Source of the DNA: Diospyros lotus
Taxonomy: Eukaryota > Streptophyta > Magnoliopsida > Ericales > Ebenaceae
Assembly (NCBI RefSeq): GCF_014633365.1
Contig: NC_068344.1
Location: forward strand, 8,137,669 to 8,201,668
DNA length: 64,000 nucleotides
Direction: 5' to 3'
Shown here one piece after another: positions 57,250 through 64,000 of the stretch (its first letter is position 1; every line of letters starts with the position of its first letter). The notes beneath the pieces are model-generated. The model saw only the letters and a list, made by a program, of their open reading frames with translations. It did no database searches and was not told where the DNA came from. Made by a program: the position numbers and the translations under genes.

Positions 57250-58430
57250 TAAGTTCTAGTCAATCCTTGCATAGACTTCATCGATGAAGGAGATCACTGG
57301 GTGCTGAGCCATTCTCATTGGTCGATGTTAAGTACTTCTAATAGACATTACTACCCTGAGGTGGCATTTTCTTGCTGAGTTAGAATCTCCCCTGCTAACA
57401 AAACCCCCAGAAATCATGTCAATAACCCCTTGTATTTGATCTGGGGGGGTTGCCCTGGCTTCTTAACCTTCTTCAACCCTAGGTCTTATTTGCTAGCTAT
57501 AACTTCTCCTCGGACGTTGGTTATCACATGGTTCTCTGCTCCGACTCCATCTCCTATAGATATACCAGTGGAGGTGGCCTTCTCTAACCAACTTCTCAAT
57601 CGAATCCTTGAGGGTGGTACATTCTTCGATCATGTGGCTAAACATTTGATGATAATCACAGCATTTGATAATGTCCACATTAGGGCTAAGGTTAGGCCGG
57701 GCTCTCACCTCGGGAAATGCAATGACCCTTGAGTTATAGACTTCTTGGAATATCCAATCTTGCCTTATCGTCAACGAGTTATAAGCGTCATAGCGCAATC
57801 TAGGTGGCTCAAGAACCTGGGCTGGCTCTTTTCATCCCATGACTCTTGTCTCTTTTCTCTCATCTTCGACTGAAGTCCCTCTCAAGGTGGCGGTGATGCT
57901 CAACATATGGCCTTAGCCGTTGGTTCGACTGTGGCTAAGCCTATGGCTGGGAGTTATTCGGCTTGGCAACCTACACTTCTTTCACATTTATATAGTCAAT
58001 TGTTCGTAGTCAGTTCCTCCACTTAACAACATCAAGGAATTGAACATCGTTAACTGCTCTTGGGGGTCGGTGGCTCCATCATACAACTCTAATGTTCCAA
58101 GAAGGCAGAATCCCTCTAGTAGGGGTACGGACATGACGAACTTCAAGAAATGGTGACTTGAAGTGTATAGGGATGCTGATGGTGGAGGAGCAAAGGTGTG
58201 GGTAGCCTGGAGCTGTTGATGATGGATGACCTCTGTGTCATCATCAATTAGCCCATTGCACTGGCCGCACTGTTGGTTGCAAGTCAACTCGACAACTTGG
58301 CCCTGGAGTTGTTGAATGGTTCATAGAAGGGCCTCCATAGTTGTCGGACTCTCTAGTTGATAGTTGCTGGTGTTGTTTTGGTTTTCTTGGTTAGGAGCCA
58401 TGATGTTATGGCTTCTAGTTCTAACCATGG
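57250..58430 (-). pseudogene. Element C gag
   Basis: The first frame (58287-57988) has VPLLEGFCLLGTLELYDGAT and DPQEQLTMFNSLM, the capsid opening. A later frame (57798-57493) has the Tat-type nucleocapsid motif CCDYHQMFSHMIEECTTLK followed by DSIEKLVREGHL. Intermediate sequence is broken by stops. Confidence 0.78.
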
Positions 58431-58481
58431 ATGGTTTATAGAAGAGACTGCAGGGACTCGAATTGTGGGGTAGAAAGTTTT

Positions 58482-58503
58482 TCGAGCCCCATGGTAGGCG
58501 CCA
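58482..58503 (-). other. Primer-binding site of element C
   Basis: The minus strand reads TGGCGCCTACCATGGGGCTC just inside the 5' LTR edge at 58506. This is the usual position and style for Tat elements. Confidence 0.75.
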
Positions 58504-58505
58504 AA

Positions 58506-60494
58506 TGTTCCTTTCGACCTAACAGGGTTGATCGGAATGGTTGTAATGGCGACGAAGAGTCGCGATCTAGCGATTTGCACGATGGGGTAGCTGGCACCTG
58601 TAAACATTCTAACACTCAAGTCAGTAGGGATTCAGAATGTCAAAGTGTGAGTAAGGCTTGGAAAGAACATACCTTAGCTTGTGATCAGGCTGGTTTATAT
58701 AGAGATAAAGGTACCTTGCATGTCATCCGCTATCGCGGGAGGATAAAGGGTCGAGATGTACGGTAGTGATAGGGATAATCTTCCAGGATCTTGGATTTGA
58801 AGAGGATTATGAGCTGATGAGAATTAGTGTGCAAGTTCTCTAGGGTTGATGGAATTTGTTGAAGGATCATTATTACGAGGATACATAGCATGCAACGGAA
58901 GCGGTTTTTTAAAAAAAAAACTTTCCTCGTATTGATTAGAATCTAGGAAACTTACTTCTCCTACGGATTACCGGACGGAATGATGCGACAGGCGGAGGAT
59001 GGGCGGGAACTTCTTCTCGTAGTGGAGACGACGACTGTCCTACAATCCTTCGGCTCCTTCGCATCAGAACTTGAAGGCTCTCTTTCGATCTTCCGAAGTA
59101 TGACTCGAACTCGTGGCCTCTCTTTCGGTGAAGAAGAGTAAAAATCGACTTGGATGAAAAACAACCAAGGAGAGAATATATAGGGAGAACCCTAGGGTTA
59201 AAACCCTAGTGGGCCAAACCCTAATGGGCCAAGTCCATTTAATTAATTTTCTAATTGGGTTAGCCCAATTAATTAATTAAAAACTAATGAACTATTATTT
59301 TATTCTAGCCCAATTAATTATGGACCATTCTGAATAAAATAATTCTCTCTCAATGTAATTCACCCAACAAGCCAAATGTATTAAATAATACATGAGTTAT
59401 ATCGAGCTACCCCGGGGACCAAAAGACAAATTATTCACGACTACTAAAATGACCAAAATATCCCTGCTACCTAGTAGCTATATTTTGTCATTCTAAGTGT
59501 TCCAACTATCACCATATGGTAACACTGACCCCACGAATAATTTTGCATATGCCATGTCTTTAACCTACTAGTGTAATGACGAAAATACCCCTCTGCGTAA
59601 CACCCATCATTTAGAAAGGAATAATGTACTAACACCTCTCTAAATGATTTCTACCATCCTTAGATCACTAGTCCAATAATCCGTGACTACTCGAATGTAC
59701 TTGCTTATCACTGGGAACTACCCAGAAGCACACACTCTTAAGTCACGTTCCCAGGGCCCTGGATTATTTGATTATTCTTGGACAATCACAAGGGGGTGAA
59801 TCACAGAAACTATCTTGTATTAGTCTGTCTTAGTTAATTAGAAACCATACTCCCAACTCAAAAGGTTATTGATCTTTGATAGACCTCACCTACAGTGAAT
59901 CTAAGAATATAGCTCTAGGTTCACTAGACCACCAACTAATACTCAAGTATTAGAGTACTCGTCCACGTAGTAGCAGTGATAGACTAACTCCATGATAATT
60001 AGTACTTTGTCATTAGCTTCTATCACAGGTCCACTCTACGCATTCCGAATGCGCTTGTACAATTAGAGTAAACGGACTGTTTACTGGCTAAGGCAAGCCA
60101 TCTTCCATTAGGATCTATTGCACAATGATCTTATCATGATAGAATGCCCAGTTCTATCAAAAGATCAAGAGCAATATTTTCTTGCTTATTAAGTACCCAT
60201 GATTCATGCCTAACTGTGAAGAACAACCCATCACATGAATCACTTACTTAATAGCATGGACACTTTTCCAACAATTAAATACAAATAATATATGTGCCAT
60301 AAACTGAATAAAAGAAACATCATTACCATAAATTAAACAAAACGTGTCTTTAGGGCATACATTTCCAACAATTGTTACTAGCGCAAGAATCTTGACTTAG
60401 ATGAAAACATTATCTGAGCTCTTGGGTCTAGATGTAACCTGGGGACTAGGTTAGGTGCTAGTTGTGGGCCGGACTAATGGATCAATACAGTTTA
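58506..60494 (-). repeat. 5' LTR of element C, split by a solo copia LTR
   Basis: 58506-58859 and 60371-60494 together match the 3' LTR at 39824-40297, with the same GGCTGGTTTATATAGAG region. The edge at 60494 is inferred from similarity and a possible 4-of-5 target duplication. Confidence 0.8.
58860..60370 (-). mobile_element. Solo Ty1/copia LTR
   Basis: The 1511-bp sequence on the minus strand runs from TGTTGGAAATGTATGCCC to GATCCTTCA, ends typical of a common plant copia LTR. Flanks TTTGT (58855-58859) and ATTGT (60371-60375) agree at 4 of 5 bases. The uninterrupted partner LTR at 40160-40175 shows the empty site. TATATATT lies near 59170 on the minus strand. No internal copia sequence remains. 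Confidence 0.87.
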
Positions 60495-61235
60495 GTAGCC
60501 AAACTAGTTTTACGCAACAAGGCTTGAAGTTATCCTCCATTTAGTATAAACATATTGAGACTCGATGTTGGCACATTGAGGTTTTTATGTCCACAATGTT
60601 AAGGTAAACACTTTGATATCAATTGCTTATCGTGCTATAATAAGTTTGATTGTTAAAGACATTTCAATTTTTCCTCTAAAGGATATCTTTTTTTAATTTC
60701 AATGTCTTTTAAGGTGAAAGAACAAACTACCTCTAATAGCACGTATCTCTAAAAGTATTATAGCCAATTTATAAATGTGCCTCTAACATAAAATGTTTAA
60801 AGTGAAAAGTCATTCATCTTTAAAAATAATCAAAGGCACTTTGTAATTTACCTCTAAAATAATTAATGTTAAGACAACATCATTTAGTGAGGGAGAAAAT
60901 TGAGGCTCCTGAGAACTCCGAGACCTCAGGATCACCAACTATTCCACTTAAATACTTAGGCTACAAGCAATTAGTTGCTTTTTATAAAATATTATGCATT
61001 TAATATAATATATATCTATACAAAGACATGAATATATACACAAAAATTTAATAATATAAAAACATATTGTATAATGCAAATTGAAAAGTGCCTTTAGAAA
61101 ATTATCTCAAAAAATTTTATTATAAAGGAAAAAATATTTAAATGCCATAAGTAACTATGTTATAGATGCAAATAATATGCCTCTAATAGGCAACAAGAAA
61201 AAAAAAATAATGCCTTTTTCTATTCTCAATGCTAC
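60495..61235. other. AT-rich DNA with a recurring CCTCTAA motif
   Basis: It lies between elements C and E. CCTCTAA or close variants recur at about 60675, 60731, 60780, 60850 and 61178. This could be sub-terminal repeats of a DNA transposon, but no termini or coding sequence were found. Confidence 0.35.
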
Positions 61236-61699
61236 TATTCCTTTCGACCCAACGAGGTTGGTAGGACTAGCTGCAATGGCGGCGAAATGTCACGATCCGA
61301 CGATCTTCGCGGTGGGGTGGCTGGCACTTGCAAGCACTCCAACGCTCAAGTCAGTGAGGATTTAGAATCTCGGAGTGTTGGTAAGGCTTCGAAAGAACAT
61401 ACCTTGGCCTGTGATCAAGTTGGCTTATATAAAGATGAAGGTACCTTGCGTGTCGTCAACTGTCATGGGAGGGTAAAGGGTCGAGATGCACGGTAGTGAT
61501 AGGGATCATCCTCGAAGATCCCAGATTCGATGAAGATTATGAGTTGATGGGGATCGGCGTGCGAAATGTTTGGGGTTGATAGAATCAGTTACTGGCATAA
61601 GAATCTCGGCTTGAATGCTATCTGAGCTTTTGGGCTAAGATTTGACCTGGGGATCGAGCTAAGTTCCAAGTAATGGGCCAGCCTAATTAGTACTGTCTA
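61236..61699 (-). repeat. 3' LTR of element E
   Basis: Related to both LTRs of element C but clearly diverged (for example GGCTTATATAAAGATGAAGG near 61423). Its outer end reads TATTCC where element C has TGTTCC, so the terminal dinucleotide has mutated. Confidence 0.8.
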
Positions 61700-62055
61700 A
61701 AGCCCCCTAGGTCTGATGTTCGCAGGGGTGAGCATCCAAGCTAGGAACGTGGTCGAGGTAATGGTAATGTTTTAGTTTGTCTTAACTTTAAACCAAGCTT
61801 GTTAAAGTCGAGCTTGATATGGCTGAGCTTGGCAATTCCATAGGGGTGTTTTTCAAGGTTCTGACAAGTAATGCATGTGGTCTTGAAATCTGAGGCGTTA
61901 GTTCCAAAAGATGTGATGCTATGGGCGAACAGGGAGTTATCTCGATGTTTTAACCTGAGGTATTTAATGAACATAAGGGGGTGTGAGAGGTGGCACGATC
62001 TTTGTGGGTGTTTAGCGATGTTTGATCTCTGTCTGTTGGATGCATCATGCGATAT

Positions 62056-62066
62056 CTATATAAAGG
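62056..62066 (+). promoter_or_regulatory. Candidate antisense TATA box, element E
   Basis: CTATATAAAGG lies about 255 bp upstream of the antisense ORF start and 357 bp inside the 3' LTR, matching the arrangement in element C. Confidence 0.6.
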
Positions 62067-62310
62067 CACCTGTAGGCTATTTTTCCACTTCTCATTTTTG
62101 CATTTGTGATGGATTTTTGAACCTTGGTTTCCCAAGAGTTTTTGTATTCTTCCTATCTTCAATCCTTCGTGTGTTTTGGCCAAGTTCCCCTTTTGCTTCT
62201 TCTTCTACAGATTCACTCATTTTCACAGGTAACTTCACGCAATTGACTCTTTTGATTTTTCGCTCTTCCTCATTTTTTGCTATTTTCTACTGGTTTATCG
62301 AGTGTTGTGA

Positions 62311-63990
62311 TGAGTCCAAGGAGTGAATCTAGGGAAGGGAGTGATTTCGTGACCGTTATAAGAGAGCTCCTAGCAAGGAATCCAACGCTTGGTTGTCGGG
62401 CTTTTCTTGTCGAGTATAGGGGAGTGATTCGATGTGTAGACTGTGGTAGTTGAAATATAGATTGAAGTAGGAAAGGGGCACGACTTCTAACGGCTCTATT
62501 TTCTCTGGTTCCCCTAGGGATAGTGTAGGTGTTTCATCCATGGTTGGGTCATCTTCAAACCCGCTTTCTGGCACAAGTGGTGATTATAGCTAGGTGAGTG
62601 AGGATGTGTCCAAGGTCGTCTTAGTTTACAACTCCCAAGAAAGCGTCACCATGTTGAGGTCGTGAATCCATTTTTTAGTGGTTTAAGAAGACGAGGGTTT
62701 GTTTGAGTGTCGACCTTGTGGGGAAAAGGAAGGGGTCTTCATAGCAGCAGACTTGGGGTCAATTTTTGTGTACGAGACATTTTTTGCATGTCTTTATCTT
62801 TAACTTCCGTTCACCAAGTTCTAGTGCTTGGAGTTAGCGATGTTAAATGTCACCTCGACCAAACTGAACTCGAACAACTGGGCCTTCGTGAGAGCCTTCG
62901 AAGTGTTGTCTAGCTTCTTAGGTCAGGAAGCGAGCATAGGCGTCTTCTTTTCCTTCTTCCAGTCGAAAGGTGTCAGCAAGGATAGCTAGGTCTCTTTGAA
63001 TGGGTTGTTACGAAGGAAGTTGTTGAAGGCCTTTGACAACTCCTATAAGAATTTCAAAGCCAAATACTTCAAAGTAGCCTCTCGGCAAGATGTGCTCGCT
63101 TTCTTTTTGGATGATAAAGTGACCGCCAAATTCCTTTTATGCTAGAGCAAGGAGCCAAGTTCCATCACGGGAGTGGAATATCGACGCTTAAGTTTAGAGG
63201 AATAGTTGACGATGGATCTCCTTGAGGATTTCCCAATACTGGAGAGCTCGACCCTCGTCAAGTATGCGAATGACCTAGAGGGTCTGGCCAATTACACGGG
63301 TTGGTTTTTTCCCTGGCTTTCTTTTCTGGCTAACTCTCGTTGTGGCTTACCCTGCTTATTTTCTATTTTAGGTGAGATGGCCCCCAAGATGACTGCCGAG
63401 GAGGTGAGGCAACGCGTGTTGTGGTCAGCACGCAGGGTAATCGAGATGGTTCTTATTTTGGAGAAGGATGCATGGCTTTCCAAGGCCCTTGGGCTGTCCA
63501 AGGGCCCAACGTTGGGTCCTCAGTCAGCTTCCCAACCTGCTTCTTTGAAAGGTGCGACCTCTCATAGGTCTAAGGAGTAGGTCGATGTCATAAAGGCCTC
63601 GTTGCAGCAGATGAGGTTGAGGATTGCTTGAGAGGAGGAATCTGGGCCGTCTAGGACCTCAAACTCAACCATTGATCAACTATCGGCCGCTAGGAAGACC
63701 CTATCGAAGGCTAGCTTGTGGGGCTACAACGACAACGAGGCTGACCCGAGGAGCCTCTAAAGCAAGGAGTTTCGGCCTGGGGCCTTTGTTGAGGAGTACC
63801 TCTTCCTCGAACCCAACTAGCAAAATGAGTTGGAGCTCGGAGTAGGGGGCTCTAACGCGAACCAAGATATAGTCTCTCCATCTCGCTAGTGCCTGCCGAA
63901 TATTCGAGTTGGAGTTCTGAACCCAGTTAAAGCGAGTCAGCCATGCTTGTGAGGAGGTGATGGAGCGGGTGAGGGGAGCGGTGGCCACCG
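62311..63990 (+). pseudogene. Element E antisense ORF (Tat additional ORF), partial
   Basis: It starts MSPRSESREGSDFVTVIREL. The conserved block follows with only a few stops: LNSNNWAFVRAFEVLSSFLG, QEASIGVFFSFFQSKGVSKD and NSYKNFKAKYFKVASRQD. A GT-AG intron of about 70 bp (63301-63371) with a T-rich acceptor leads to MAPKMTAEEVRQRVLWSARR. A charged region then runs to the window end. It is the best preserved of the three copies here. Family function is unknown; it is homologous to the antisense ORFs of A and C. Confidence 0.72.
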
Positions 63991-64000
63991 AGATGAAGGG

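Larger units (their letters stand above)
39824..60494 (-). mobile_element. Element C: Tat-type LTR retrotransposon, minus strand, with two insertions
   Basis: The 3' LTR is at 39824-40297 and the 5' LTR at 58506-60494 (interrupted). Reading leftwards from the 5' LTR come the primer-binding site, gag, protease, RT, RNase H, second RNase H and integrase. A 96-bp tandem array, a plus-strand antisense ORF and the polypurine tract follow. Element D (44057-53563) splits the last integrase codons, and a solo copia LTR (58860-60370) splits the 5' LTR. Removing both gives about 9.6 kb. The candidate target duplication is GTAGT/GTAGC (4 of 5), and the LTR edge near 60494 is uncertain by a few bases. 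Confidence 0.85.
61236..64000 (-). mobile_element. Element E: 3' end of a third Tat element, runs past the window
   Basis: A 3' LTR at 61236-61699 of the same family as element C is followed by a purine tract (AGGGGG on the minus strand, 61702-61708). An antisense TATA box and a plus-strand antisense ORF continue to the window end. Gag-pol and the 5' LTR would lie beyond 64000. It is a separate insertion from element C. Confidence 0.8.

Noticed and set aside
58961..59164. Arg/Ser-rich minus-strand ORF in the solo copia LTR
   Set aside because: It lies in the transcribed part of an LTR, is short, and has no conserved domain.
61871..62326. 151-codon plus-strand ORF in element E
   Set aside because: It overlaps the antisense leader and TATA region and ends just past the ATG of the antisense ORF. 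Element C has no equivalent frame.

Overview
This is a stretch of a large, repeat-rich angiosperm nuclear genome, probably a dicot. It holds one complete host gene with canonical GT-AG introns, a lectin-like receptor kinase of the LRK10L type. Almost everything else is layered plant transposable elements: Ty3/gypsy Tat, Tekay-like chromovirus and Athila-like elements, Ty1/copia, hAT and Mutator-like. There are no bacterial operons, rRNA, tRNA or CRISPR features. Domain names come from recognising the translated sequence; no database search was run.

Layout. (1) 1-1208 is unassigned DNA with a degenerate GAGCTC-rich repeat. (2) 1209-14331 is Tat element A (+ strand), with two LTRs and a perfect 5-bp target duplication (ATCTC). 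It is full of stops, and its RT core is replaced by a chromovirus fragment (about 4838-7154). (3) 14332-19763 is host DNA with a defective hAT element (8-bp duplication TCCTTGAG), a hAT MITE (8-bp duplication CATTCAAT) and a possible foldback element. (4) 19764-22161 (-) is the four-exon LRK10L gene. (5) 22492-31289 is chromovirus element B (-, duplication GGGGC), inserted about 330 bp upstream of the LRK10L start codon. (6) 31322-39823 holds a possible terminal exon of a neighbouring gene, a MULE-type MITE, LTR remnants, and a three-level nest: copia LTR containing a Mutator-like element containing a solo chromovirus LTR. (7) 39824-60494 is Tat element C (-), whose integrase end is split by element D and whose 5' LTR is split by a solo copia LTR. 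(8) 44057-53563 is element D (+, duplication ATTAG), a gag-only Athila-like element with two closely similar 2-kb LTRs. (9) 61236-64000 is the 3' end of a third Tat element, E (-), running off the window.

The most notable item is in element D. Between its gag remnant and its 3' polypurine tract it carries an uninterrupted, intronless 219-codon ORF for a LONELY GUY-type cytokinin riboside 5'-monophosphate phosphoribohydrolase (49067-49726). Next to it is a decayed second ORF of unknown family (48354-48899). This looks like a non-autonomous retrotransposon that took up a cytokinin-activation gene, probably from spliced RNA. A second theme is the shared architecture of the Tat elements. A and C both have integrase, then a tandem-repeat block, then a spliced antisense ORF. 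A, C and E all have that antisense ORF with a TATA box pointing at it from beside the 3' LTR. A third is the 3' LTR of element B facing LRK10L: it has lost 468 bp, including its TATA box, since insertion.
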